From contig CAWKIF010000088.1 in the NCBI GenBank assembly GCA_963849485.1, forward strand, positions 62,001 to 126,000: 64,000 nucleotides of DNA, in the 5' to 3' direction. The position numbers and the translations under genes are program-made. Every line of letters begins with the position of its first letter. Position 1 is the first letter of the stretch. Positions 50,997-58,792 of this stretch are shown here, piece after piece. The stretch is from CAVTWJ01 sp963849485 (GTDB lineage Bacteria; Oederibacteriota; Muellerivitia; Muellerivitales; Muellerivitaceae). The notes below the pieces were generated by a model. It did no database searches. It was not told the DNA's origin and saw nothing but the letters and a program-made list of their open reading frames with translations.

Positions 50997-51660
50997 TTTC
51001 GGACAGGGTAAAAAGTATGCCCCGGGGTAGATTAGATCTATCCAGGGTATTCCAAGCACCATTTTTCAAATTCCCTTATTTTTGGTTATTCGCCGCGCAT
51101 AACGATTTTTAATGGGTTTCTTCATTTTCCTGAGAATCTCAAATTTTGTAGGAAACCCTTATTTTTCGAACTTAGCGGCTAAGTTTCATTTTTAAGGCTT
51201 TTTTGCATTTTTTCTCGCCCCCAGAAAAACCCCCAACCTTACCTGCCAATTTTGCCCAGACTGTGGGCAAGCCAACCCGCCAGCGTCTAATAAATGTCAC
51301 GGACCTTCTTCCGAGTCGTCAATTTTGTCATATACCACCCGCATATAAGTTCCGGCGGAACTTTAATTGGACGCGAGATTCTCTTTCGTAAGTTATTGGC
51401 CGGGCAGAATTACGTGACTCGCATAAATTGGAAGAATAGCCCGGTTGAATTGTAGAAATTTCCTACAATTCAAATAAGGGAATTTAAAGGTGTCATTGCG
51501 AACGGCGAACTTTGCCGTGAAGCAATCCCAGTTCATGGTGGGTGTTCGAATCTTAAGGGGTTAATTGGACGCTGGAATCTTATTCCCCTAGGTGAATTAC
51601 TCGGAATCCGAGTAATTAAAATAAGGGAATTCTGGGTGTTTTGGACAATCCCAAAAGACC
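50997..51660. other. AT-rich intergenic stretch with several palindromes and a repeated AATAAGGGAATT word
   Basis: No credible gene in about 660 bases. Contents: hairpin TTGAATTGTAG-AAATTTC-CTACAATTCAA (51445-51473), a REP-like TCATTGCGA...GAAGCAATC unit (51491-51530, inner stem ACGGC/GCCGT), and palindrome AATTACTCGGA-A-TCCGAGTAATT (51595-51617). Both palindromes are followed by AATAAGGGAATT, which also occurs inverted at about 51070. Composition differs from the flanking coding DNA. It marks the start of an accessory segment running to about 52.7 kb. Confidence 0.6.
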
Positions 51661-52074
51661 TTGGCCGTGGGCTCTTACCGATTTATTTTTCCAAAATTAT
51701 CACACTGTAATAAAATCGGAAGAATAGAGCTTATAAACAACTCTGAAGAAGGAGTTCATCTCTGCAAACAGAGAATAACTGTTATTAATTTCAATCAAGT
51801 TTGTCACGAAGCAAGGACATTACTTCCGAAAGAAATTTTGATTTATTTATTAGAAATTCAAAAAAAGGTTATAAATTCGCACTCCCTATTTTTTTTGTCT
51901 GATAGTTGTCGAGAAGAATTAGCGATGGCCTTCAATGCGGAAACTGAAAAATCATTTCAAGAAACTGAAAAAGAAAAACTAGAAATGGAAAGATGGTTCA
52001 AAAAACAAGTTGAAGGCAACCAAGCTAACCGTCCAATAGATAAAATATTTTATCCAATGACAGGTCTTGAATAA
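51661..52074 (+). CDS. Hypothetical AT-rich protein in accessory stretch
   Basis: Up to 137 residues from a TTG; no ribosome-binding site is evident, so the real start may lie inside. The sequence is strikingly AT-rich (many AAA, ATT, TTA codons) compared with neighbouring genes, consistent with transfer. C-terminal third: a charged helix (ETEKSFQETEKEKLEMERWFKK). No recognised domain. The 250 bases that follow (52075-52327) hold a CCGCCC/GGGCGG stem at 52081-52117 and nothing else I can name. Confidence 0.4.
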   Translation: MAVGSYRFIFPKLSHCNKIGRIELINNSEEGVHLCKQRITVINFNQVCHEARTLLPKEILIYLLEIQKKVINSHSLFFLSDSCREELAMAFNAETEKSFQETEKEKLEMERWFKKQVEGNQANRPIDKIFYPMTGLE

Positions 52075-52327
52075 TAAAAACCGCCCCCAATACCGGAAAG
52101 CACAGTGTCAAGGGCGGCGAGAATGCCCAAGCGCTGGAAGCTTAGTGGTAAGCCAGGAAAGCCCTTTAGATCAAAATGAGACGCTTCTTGCATCAAATGC
52201 TTATTTGACTCTCAATATGATCGTCTCTCATCGAAATAAACCTTCAAGAAAACGCGAATTGAACGAATATATTCCCCTGCAATAGGGGCTTATTTCTTGC
52301 ATTAACATTTATCCACAAGGAGGGCTC

Positions 52328-52603
52328 ATGCCCTACAACGATGGATTTATGACCCAATTTGAATTGAATCAAAAGGTCGGGAATTACAAAACGAGCAAAG
52401 TTGGAACCGTTGCTTCCAAGGCATTTAAAGGAGCCAGCGGGGAATTTAAGGGGTACCTCGTCCGCGTGGAGAAAAATCACAACGAGATTTGGGACGAGGG
52501 TTGCATGGTTTTGCTTCCGAGAGTTCAAAAAAAGTTGTCTAAGCAGCTACAGTCTAAAAGGGTGCCTGTGAAGTCGCGTTCCCAGGCACTAAAAGTTCTA
52601 TAA
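52328..52603 (+). CDS. Small hypothetical protein
   Basis: 91 residues, basic (Lys-rich), no signal peptide or TM. The ATG has a strong ribosome-binding site, AAGGAGGG. Core: KVGNYKTSKVGTVASKAFKGASGEFKGYLVRVEKNHNEI-like Lys/Gly/Val pattern suggesting a small beta-rich, SH3-like nucleic-acid-binding fold, which is a guess from composition. It lies in the AT-rich accessory stretch just upstream of the radical SAM gene. Confidence 0.55.
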   Translation: MPYNDGFMTQFELNQKVGNYKTSKVGTVASKAFKGASGEFKGYLVRVEKNHNEIWDEGCMVLLPRVQKKLSKQLQSKRVPVKSRSQALKVL

Positions 52604-52630
52604 TAGTTGATCGTTTTTCGCCATTGGTGA

Positions 52631-52698
52631 AGGGGAGCCCTTTGGTATCTCGCCGGTTAAACCCGGCAAGGCCGCTGGCCGGTCAAGAGGTGCTCCCT
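52631..52698 (+). promoter_or_regulatory. Structured leader enclosing the ribosome-binding site of the radical SAM gene
   Basis: The 5' strand AGGGGAGC (52631-52638) can pair with GCTCCCT (52692-52698), which ends at the TTG start codon. Inside are hairpins GCCGG/CCGGC and GGCC-GCT-GGCC, and the AGAGG ribosome-binding site at 52686-52690. It does not match any riboswitch class I know. Translational control by folding is possible; evidence is a single sequence read by eye. Confidence 0.35.
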
Positions 52699-54332
52699 TG
52701 CTGAAACCCTACCCCAAAGTCCTATTCATTTACCCAAAATTCACCGCCCAATCCTTTTGGAACTTCAAAGAAACCTGCGAGCTGGTAGGCCGCAAATACC
52801 CCACCTCGCCCTTAGGGCTGATCACCGTGGCCGCCATGCTGCCCCCGGGCTGCCCGGTGAAGCTGGTCGATTTGAACGTGGAAAAATTGACCCCCAAGCT
52901 CGAACAATGGACTGACCTGGTTTTCATAGGGGGTATGATTTTCCAACAACCCGACCATTTGCGGCTCATTCGCCATTTCAAATCCCTGGGCAAAACTGTT
53001 GTGGTGGGCGGGCCCGATCCCACATCTAGCCCCCATATCTATGATGAAGCCGACCACCTGATTCTGGGTGAGGCGGAAGTGACCTTTGAGCCATTCCTCC
53101 AAGATTACAAGGCCGGGAAGGCTCAACACCTCTATTCTCCCGGTGATAAAAAAGCCGATATGCGCAAAAGCCCCTTGCCCCGGTTTGAGCTGCTGAATTT
53201 CAAGAATTACCTTCATGTCGGCATTCAATGGAACCGGGGTTGCCCCTTCATGTGCGAATTTTGCGACATCATCGAGTTGTTCGGGCGGGTGCCGCGGGGC
53301 AAAGACGTCGGCCAAGTCTTGCTGGAGCTTCAGAAACTTTACGAGCTGGGCTACCGGGGCCATGTGGAGATTGTGGATGACAATTTCATAGGGAACAAAA
53401 AGGCCGTGAGGGAACTATTGCCCCACCTGGCACAATGGCAGGAACAACACAACTACCCCTTCGATTTCTCCACCGAGGTGTCATTGAACCTTTCCGACGA
53501 CGAGCCTTTGATGAAGATGATGCGAAAGGCCGGTTTTTCGTGGGTATTCACGGGCATTGAGACCCCCAACGAGGACACCCTGAAATTGACCCAGAAGCAC
53601 CAGAACACCCACAGGTCCATCGCGGAAAGCGTGCGGCTGATCAACCAACAGGGCATGATCGTGCATGCGGGCTATATCGTCGGTTTCGACCAGGATATCC
53701 CGGGCTCGGTCCAGGCCCTTTTGCAGAACATCGAGGATACTTCCATTCCCGTAAGCATGGTGGGTCTTTTGTACGCCCTGCCCAATACCCAATTGACCCG
53801 CAGGCTGAAGAAGGAAGGCCGTTTGGGGAAGCATTTTGACGTGCCGGTGGACAAGGCCGCCTGCCAATGCACCTCGGGATTGAATTTCAAGACCCTCCGG
53901 CCTCGGCTTGAGATCTTGAAGGATTTCCGCAGGGTGATTTCGGAAACTTTCTCGGCGGACAAATATTTCGGGCGGGTCAAACGCCTCGCCCTGCAATTGA
54001 ACTGCAAGGGAAGGGAACTGAATCTCCCCCTTTCCAACCGATTAAGGGAAGCACGGGCTTTTATCACCCTGCCCTTCAAGATGGGTTTTCAAAAGGGCCT
54101 GCGGCGCCTTTATTTCAGCGTGATCTTCGCCTGCCTTTTTCGAAACCCCGGAGCCCTGAACAACGCCATCTCCCTGATGGCCCTCTACCTGCATTTCGGA
54201 AAGTTCAGGGTGGAGGTGTTGGCTAAACTCGATTCGGAGATTGTCTTGTTGAAGCGCGAGGCGGAGGAGACCCAGCGCAAAGCGGTCAAAGCCTTGCGGG
54301 ATTCCCTGCGGGGGCCTCTGGTGGCGCATTAA
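52698..54332 (+). CDS. B12-binding-domain radical SAM protein with DUF4070 C-terminus
   Basis: 544 residues. An N-terminal Rossmann-like cobalamin-binding domain (about 1-140; PLGLITVAAMLP, LVDLNVEKL, VVVGGPDPTS), then the radical SAM core with Cys182, Cys186, Cys189 in GCPFMCEFCDI, then a DUF4070 region (residues about 400-530). This architecture is shared by HpnP-type hopanoid methylases and related unassigned methyltransferases; no hopanoid genes are near. TTG start with AGAGG. It would catalyse a radical methylation or rearrangement on an unknown, possibly lipid, substrate. Confidence 0.88.
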   Translation: MLKPYPKVLFIYPKFTAQSFWNFKETCELVGRKYPTSPLGLITVAAMLPPGCPVKLVDLNVEKLTPKLEQWTDLVFIGGMIFQQPDHLRLIRHFKSLGKTVVVGGPDPTSSPHIYDEADHLILGEAEVTFEPFLQDYKAGKAQHLYSPGDKKADMRKSPLPRFELLNFKNYLHVGIQWNRGCPFMCEFCDIIELFGRVPRGKDVGQVLLELQKLYELGYRGHVEIVDDNFIGNKKAVRELLPHLAQWQEQHNYPFDFSTEVSLNLSDDEPLMKMMRKAGFSWVFTGIETPNEDTLKLTQKHQNTHRSIAESVRLINQQGMIVHAGYIVGFDQDIPGSVQALLQNIEDTSIPVSMVGLLYALPNTQLTRRLKKEGRLGKHFDVPVDKAACQCTSGLNFKTLRPRLEILKDFRRVISETFSADKYFGRVKRLALQLNCKGRELNLPLSNRLREARAFITLPFKMGFQKGLRRLYFSVIFACLFRNPGALNNAISLMALYLHFGKFRVEVLAKLDSEIVLLKREAEETQRKAVKALRDSLRGPLVAH

Positions 54333-54380
54333 AAAGGGCCCTAAAAGCCAGGATCAAGCTGGAAAAATCCGCCCTTTTTA
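54330..54380 (+). terminator. Probable terminator after the radical SAM gene
   Basis: TAAAAAGGGC (from the stop codon on) pairs with GCCCTTTTTA, and CCAG-GATCAAG-CTGG forms an inner stem. The symmetrical A/T ends allow use from either side. It separates the radical SAM gene from the sulfur-carrier cluster. Confidence 0.45.
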
Positions 54381-54420
54381 GGCCATAATCCCCCCGTCAT
54401 CGCCATCCCAGGAGGAAAGT

Positions 54421-54699
54421 ATGTCCGTTAAAGTCATGATTCCGACGCCCCTTCGTAATCTCACGCAGAACCAGGCCGAGGTCACCGCGGAAGGTGCCAA
54501 TATCAAGGAACTCATTGATAACCTGGGAACTAGTTATGACGGTTTAAAAGGCCGCATTCTGGATGAGAACGGTAAAATTCGCCGTTTTGTGAACATTTAT
54601 TTAAATGAAGAAGATATCCGCTTCCTACAAGGGGAAGCCACGGCCCTCAAAGCTGGGGATGTGATTTCCATCGTGCCCGCCATCGCGGGTGGTATTTAA
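54421..54699 (+). CDS. cysO: CysO-like ubiquitin-fold sulfur-carrier protein ending in Gly-Gly-Ile
   Basis: 92 residues, MoaD/ThiS superfamily and close in pattern to mycobacterial CysO: IPTPLR at the start, RRFVNIYLNEEDIRF in the middle, and PAIAGG near the end. The active C-terminal di-glycine (G90-G91) is followed by one extra residue, Ile92. Such a protein needs trimming by a JAMM-type protease before adenylation and thiocarboxylation; no protease gene is visible here. It would deliver sulfide for cysteine or homocysteine synthesis. AGGAGGAAAG precedes the ATG. Confidence 0.88.
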   Translation: MSVKVMIPTPLRNLTQNQAEVTAEGANIKELIDNLGTSYDGLKGRILDENGKIRRFVNIYLNEEDIRFLQGEATALKAGDVISIVPAIAGGI

Positions 54700-54708
54700 A
54701 ACATTTTC

Positions 54709-54818
54709 ACCGCCAAGACGCCAAGTTCGCCAAGGAAGGCTTAAAGGCTTAAAAATTCAAAAGTTTTAAGATTTGCTTTCCCCTTCGCTGTTCTTGACGC
54801 CCTTGGCGTATTGGCGGT
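54709..54818. repeat. GCCAAG/CTTGGCG palindromic element
   Basis: ACCGCCAAGACGCCAAG (54709-54725, continuing GTTCGCCAAG-like) pairs across an AT-rich centre with CTTGACGCCCTTGGCGTATTGGCGGT ending at 54818, given here only as its word pattern. It sits between the CysO-like and NIL genes, so it lies inside the operon. Confidence 0.7.
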
Positions 54819-54847
54819 TAATTCGCTTTTCAAAATTCGAGGTGTGT

Positions 54848-55093
54848 ATGGCTGCCATTCAGAAACTCATTGAGTTGGATTATCCCAACGACCAGGTCAC
54901 CCGTCCGGTCCTTTCGAACATGATCAAAACCCATGAGGTCACAGTGAATATCCGACGGGCCTCCATCAGCAAGGGGTTCGGTTATGTTCAAATGGAAATC
55001 GAGGGCGAGGAATCGGAAGTCCAGAAGGCCCTGGCCTACCTGCGGAGCTTTCAGATTGACGTAAATCCCATCACCAAAGATATCGTCGAATAG
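54848..55093 (+). CDS. NIL-domain protein
   Basis: 81 residues forming one NIL domain: LIELDYPNDQVTRPVLSNM, then VTVNIRRASISKGFGYVQMEIEG and ALAYLRSFQIDVNPI. NIL domains (ACT-like) occur on methionine importers (MetN) and beside sulfur-carrier genes, where they may sense methionine or assist sulfur transfer. Start ATG 54848 with GAGGTG; the frame is open upstream but within the repeat element. The next gene starts 2 bases after its stop. Confidence 0.88.
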   Translation: MAAIQKLIELDYPNDQVTRPVLSNMIKTHEVTVNIRRASISKGFGYVQMEIEGEESEVQKALAYLRSFQIDVNPITKDIVE

Positions 55094-55095
55094 CC

Positions 55096-55797
55096 ATGGC
55101 TGAGACACCCGAGGTCTCGCAAGCATCCCCTTCCGAATCACCCGAATGGATAGAACGCTATTCCCGTCAGACCCTGTTGAAGGGTGTGGGCGTGGAAGGC
55201 CAGAAGAAGTGGGCCCAATCCAGGGTGAAGGTGGTCGGGGAAGGTCCGGCCTTGGATTCCTGCTTAACCGCTTTGGCTTCCAGCGGCTTGGGAAACTTGT
55301 TTGCTTACTCTCCCTCCCTTTTTGATCTCCAAACCTTCATTCAAAGCTACCCGCAGACCCACCTTGAAACGCTTTCCGATCCTCTACAACCGGTGGAGGC
55401 GGATTTGGTCTTGGCCGTCAACTGTCAGGCGTATCTTCGTCGGCGGATCAACCGGGATTTGCGCACTCGTAAAAAACCGGGTCTATTCGCATGGCCCGCC
55501 GCGAGCGGGTTCGCGATCTGGTTGGGTCTTCATGGGAAAGGCGGTTGCCCCTGCCTTGAATGTTTTGAGGTTTTAAATCCAAAGGCCTTCAATAGCGGGA
55601 CCCCCTCAGTCCTAAGGATGCTGGGACAAGCCGCCGCTTCCGAAGCGCTTCTTTATCTATTGCAGGGTCAAAGCCCCCTTGAAAACAAGGTTTGGATTAC
55701 CTCTTTGGAAGCCGGCGTTTCGATTCATCATGAAGTGTTTCCTTCTTATAAGTGTCCCGCCCAGCTGGAGGATGAAGGGGCTTCGGTTACCCCATGA
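55096..55797 (+). CDS. Degenerate E1-like (ThiF/MoeB/HesA) protein
   Basis: 233 residues. The N-terminal motif RYSRQTLLKGVGVEGQ matches E1-type enzymes that adenylate sulfur carriers. The nucleotide loop, normally GxGGLG, reads GEGPALD, and I see no equivalent of the catalytic Arg/Asp residues that follow. One zinc-ligand pair survives (CPCLECF); the second is reduced to YKCP. The length is also short. So it is probably not a working adenylating enzyme, or works very differently; a scaffold for CysO-like is possible. It overlaps cysK by 4 bases, so the cluster is coupled. Confidence 0.75.
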   Translation: MAETPEVSQASPSESPEWIERYSRQTLLKGVGVEGQKKWAQSRVKVVGEGPALDSCLTALASSGLGNLFAYSPSLFDLQTFIQSYPQTHLETLSDPLQPVEADLVLAVNCQAYLRRRINRDLRTRKKPGLFAWPAASGFAIWLGLHGKGGCPCLECFEVLNPKAFNSGTPSVLRMLGQAAASEALLYLLQGQSPLENKVWITSLEAGVSIHHEVFPSYKCPAQLEDEGASVTP

Positions 55798-56753
55798 TCC
55801 ATAACCGCTACCCCCTTTCATCCAATGTCGTTCAATTGATTGGAAAGACCCCTCTCCTGCGCTTGAGGCGTATTCCCGACAAGGAACACGCCCAAATTAT
55901 TTGCAAATTGGAGTCCTTCAACCCGGGTGGAAGCCTCAAGGATCGCGTTGCCCTTTCCATGATTGAGGACGCCGAAAAGCGAGGGTTATTGAAGCCGGGG
56001 GGCACGTTGGTGGAACCCACCAGCGGCAACACAGGAATAGGGTTGGCCATGATCTGCGCCCAAAAAGGTTACCGCCTGATCCTTTGCATGCCGGAGGACA
56101 TGAGCCAGGAGCGGCGGGTGGTGCTGAAGGCTTATGGGGCGGAGCTGGTCTTGACGCCGGCCGCGAACTTCATGGCCGGGGCGGTGGAAAAGGCCCAGGA
56201 AATCCTTAAAACCTATCCCGATTATTACATGCCAGGGCAATTCTCCAACCGGGCCAATCCCGAAGCCCACCTGTGCACCACGGCCCCCGAAATCGACGCT
56301 GATACGGGGGGCCGATTAGATGCCTTTGTGGCAGGTATTGGGACGGGAGGGACCATTACGGGGGTCGGGGAGTATTTCAAGGCGAAAAACCCAAAGATAA
56401 AGATCATCGGGGTGGAGCCCTCGGCCTCGGCGGTCATTTCGGGCGGAAAGCCGGGACATCACCGAATCCAAGGTATTGGGGCGGGTTTTATACCCCCGGT
56501 ATTGAACACAAAAGTGCTTGATGAGGTATTAAAGGTGGATGACCGCAGCGCCTACCACATGACCAAAAGGCTGGCCCGGGAGGAGGGTTTATTGCTGGGG
56601 ATATCTTCCGGTGCCAATGTGGAGGCCGCTTGGAGAGTCGCCCAAAGGTTTGGCCCGGATGCGGTGGTGGTGACCATTTGTTGTGACATGGGGGAGAGGT
56701 ATTTCAGCCTGGATGATGAATTCCAGGGCGAGGGCCCCTCGGATGCCATATAA
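55794..56753 (+). CDS. cysK: Cysteine synthase (CysK type)
   Basis: 319 residues, PLP fold-type II. Motifs: IGKTPLLRL, PLP Lys49 in NPGGSLKDR, TSGNTGIGLAM, GIGTGGTITG and the CysK-type loop SGGKPGHHRIQGIGAGFIP. That last segment is typical of O-acetylserine sulfhydrylases using free sulfide, not of the mycobacterial CysM that accepts CysO-thiocarboxylate with O-phosphoserine. Yet the gene is translationally coupled (ATGA) to the E1-like gene in a CysO cluster, so its sulfur donor is an open question. Confidence 0.9.
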   Translation: MIHNRYPLSSNVVQLIGKTPLLRLRRIPDKEHAQIICKLESFNPGGSLKDRVALSMIEDAEKRGLLKPGGTLVEPTSGNTGIGLAMICAQKGYRLILCMPEDMSQERRVVLKAYGAELVLTPAANFMAGAVEKAQEILKTYPDYYMPGQFSNRANPEAHLCTTAPEIDADTGGRLDAFVAGIGTGGTITGVGEYFKAKNPKIKIIGVEPSASAVISGGKPGHHRIQGIGAGFIPPVLNTKVLDEVLKVDDRSAYHMTKRLAREEGLLLGISSGANVEAAWRVAQRFGPDAVVVTICCDMGERYFSLDDEFQGEGPSDAI

Positions 56754-56773
56754 AAGTATTTAAGAAAAATATC

Positions 56774-56892
56774 ACCACCAAGACACCAAGCCACCAAGAA
56801 ATCCCTGTTTTTTATGCCGCCAAAACCGAAATAGATTTTGGTTTAAAACCATCCAATTAGAGCCGTTCTTGGTGCCTTGGCGTCTTGGCGGT
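56774..56892. repeat. GCCAAG/CTTGGCG palindromic element (ACCACCAAG variant)
   Basis: Left arm ACCACCAAGACACCAAG, right arm CTTGGCGTCTTGGCGGT (ends 56892), with AT-rich centre. The left arm has drifted (CACC for CGCC), giving mismatches. It lies between two convergent genes, cysK and the GYF-like gene. Confidence 0.65.
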
Positions 56893-56904
56893 GAAATTGG
56901 TTCT

Positions 56905-57963
56905 TTAAACTTTTTCCTTGATTAACTGGGCCAGATCAGGGACTTCATAGGCTTGGGTCACGTGTTGGCTGCCTTCCCGGCATACCCAGGTATCGTGTTT
57001 TAAAATCCCCTTCTCTTTAAGAAGGGAAGAGGTGTAGGGCCCTTCCCATTGATCCCCTTGATAAACCATGAAAGCGGATGCCTGTTTCGAGGGTTGTAGA
57101 TAAGGCGAAAGTTTCAGGAAATCCAAATTCTCCGATTCCTCGGCCGTGATTTCGGGATTGCCATCATCCTTCTTTTTCTTCCCGTTGGGTGAAGCGGTAG
57201 AAAGGGGCTGGGATTGAACCGACTTTGTTTGGTCTTCTTGCTTATTTTTTCTCCCATCGGTTGATATGGGTGAATCGGATTTTTGATTTACCTCTGGTTC
57301 TTTCTTTTTCTTTTCTTCCTCCCGGGGGAGGGGTGTAACGGCCCTTTCGCGTTTTTTCGCCGTCGTGACTGATGCGATCAATTCCTCGTCGTCCTTCAGG
57401 TGTTGGATTTGTTCTTTTAATTGTTGAATCCGGGACTTGTCAGGGGCGGGTTTAGCCAATTCATTGTCCAACTCGATGCGCTTAAGATGGAGGGGATAGG
57501 ATTTCCGCAGAATCTTGAAACAAGAGGCTATCTCCTGATCAATGGGGTGGGATTGGAGTGTGATGACATTGATGGCCATGGAATAGGCCAGCTCGGCATT
57601 ATCGGATTTGAGGTTGGGGTTTAAGCCGATGTACCGGTTGAAAAGCTTGATGGCCCCCAGATAAACCTGGTAAGCCTTCCGAAAATTCCGTTCTTCCTGG
57701 AAATACTTTCCCACCAGATAGTGGCATTGAAGATCGAAGGATTGCTGGGGGTCGATCGTGTCGAAAAGGGCCAGCGCCTCAGTGATATGTTGTTGGGTCG
57801 ATTCGTGGCGGGTAAACCGGTTCAGAAGACAAAAATTGATGAATTGCGCTTTCAGCCCGTGATCCTGGGGGTTGTGCTCCAGGCTTTTCTTGAAACGTTT
57901 GTAATCGTCCAGATAACGATCACCTTTACCGAATAGGGCGGAAAATTGGTTTTTGAGATCCAT
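56905..57963 (-). CDS. TPR-like protein with charged linker and C-terminal GYF_2-like domain
   Basis: 352 residues. The N-terminal 160 residues are helical, TPR-like (AQFINFCLLNRF, CHYLVGKYFQEERNFRKAYQVY). A long charged linker (about 195-275) has runs such as EEEKKKKEPE. The C-terminal 55 residues (FMVYQGDQWEGPYTSSLL, then DTWVCREGSQ) match the GYF_2 pattern of protein-interaction modules. No signal peptide, so cytosolic. A role in protein complexes is likely; nothing more specific can be said. Next to it on the same strand is a STAS protein. Confidence 0.75.
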   Translation of the reverse strand: MDLKNQFSALFGKGDRYLDDYKRFKKSLEHNPQDHGLKAQFINFCLLNRFTRHESTQQHITEALALFDTIDPQQSFDLQCHYLVGKYFQEERNFRKAYQVYLGAIKLFNRYIGLNPNLKSDNAELAYSMAINVITLQSHPIDQEIASCFKILRKSYPLHLKRIELDNELAKPAPDKSRIQQLKEQIQHLKDDEELIASVTTAKKRERAVTPLPREEEKKKKEPEVNQKSDSPISTDGRKNKQEDQTKSVQSQPLSTASPNGKKKKDDGNPEITAEESENLDFLKLSPYLQPSKQASAFMVYQGDQWEGPYTSSLLKEKGILKHDTWVCREGSQHVTQAYEVPDLAQLIKEKV

Positions 57964-58029
57964 GGAAGGCTTTCTTGGAACTTTCGGGGCAGAATAGTCG
58001 GCGGCTTATTCTATATCAAGAATGCTTGA

Positions 58030-58575
58030 TTAAAACCATTTCAACATTTTGAAAAATTGATTGAACCAACCGGTTTTGACGGGTTTGACAAGGGTTTTGG
58101 GTTCGTCGGCAAGCACGGCCACGGGGGGGGCGGTTGATTCCGGAATTGCTTGGGAGGCAGATGGGACGCTTTTTTTGGAATTTCCTTTTCGGGCTTGGGC
58201 GGTGGTGTTTCCGGAGGTTTTTCCAAACCCTTTTTGGACGGCATGTTCCACCGAGGGATACGATTTTAGGATGCTGTGCAATTCCAATAGCTCGAACGTT
58301 TCGGAAACTTCGGGGTTCATCGAAGCGAAAAACAAGTTTCCTTTTTGGGACCTTATACGTTTTAGCTCGCCGATAAAAATACCCCAACCGGCGCTGCTGA
58401 TATAACTGACATCCTTCAAGTCGATGATGAGGTTGAATCGATTCTGGCTCAGGACGGATTGAAAAGTACGTTCAAATTCAGGAGCGGTGGTAGTGTCAAT
58501 GAAACCCTTGGCAGAAACGAGAGTGATGTCTTTGTGTTGGGGATGGGTCGAAGCAGAGACGGAAATATTGTTCAT
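58030..58575 (-). CDS. STAS-domain anti-sigma-antagonist-like protein with C-terminal tail
   Basis: 181 residues from ATG 58575 (GAGGG upstream); an ATG 15 bases earlier is an alternative. The N-terminal 100 residues form a STAS domain: LIIDLKDVSYISSAGWGIF with the candidate phosphorylated Ser60/61. The remaining 80 residues are a Pro/Ala/Lys-rich linker and a final amphipathic, aromatic segment (GWFNQFFKMLKWF) that could bind membrane. It may take part in a partner-switching circuit; no RsbW-type kinase is encoded here. Confidence 0.82.
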   Translation of the reverse strand: MNNISVSASTHPQHKDITLVSAKGFIDTTTAPEFERTFQSVLSQNRFNLIIDLKDVSYISSAGWGIFIGELKRIRSQKGNLFFASMNPEVSETFELLELHSILKSYPSVEHAVQKGFGKTSGNTTAQARKGNSKKSVPSASQAIPESTAPPVAVLADEPKTLVKPVKTGWFNQFFKMLKWF

Positions 58576-58792
58576 ATGGCCCTCGATCATCGGTGGATGT
58601 CATGGAATTATCAACGGGTTTTAACGTTTTTTTCAAGGCTTTGTGGGTAAAATATGGGAAACCGATTCCCTAGGGTTTACTCATCGTGGGAAAATAAAAA
58701 TCGATTTTAGTCTTAGAACTTGCTTCTGTTCAGGATGAGTCAGATATTTTCAATTTTATTGAGACGCTTCAGTTAAACTTTTCCAACTTTTT

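Noticed and set aside
51280..51440. Integron attC or recombinase core sites
   Set aside because: Some TTACG/GACTCGCATAA words suggest a recombination site, but no paired core sites or integrase gene were seen.
52604..52697. SRP RNA, tRNA or known riboswitch
   Set aside because: The fold does not contain the conserved motifs of 4.5S RNA, tRNA, fluoride, ZTP or cobalamin elements.
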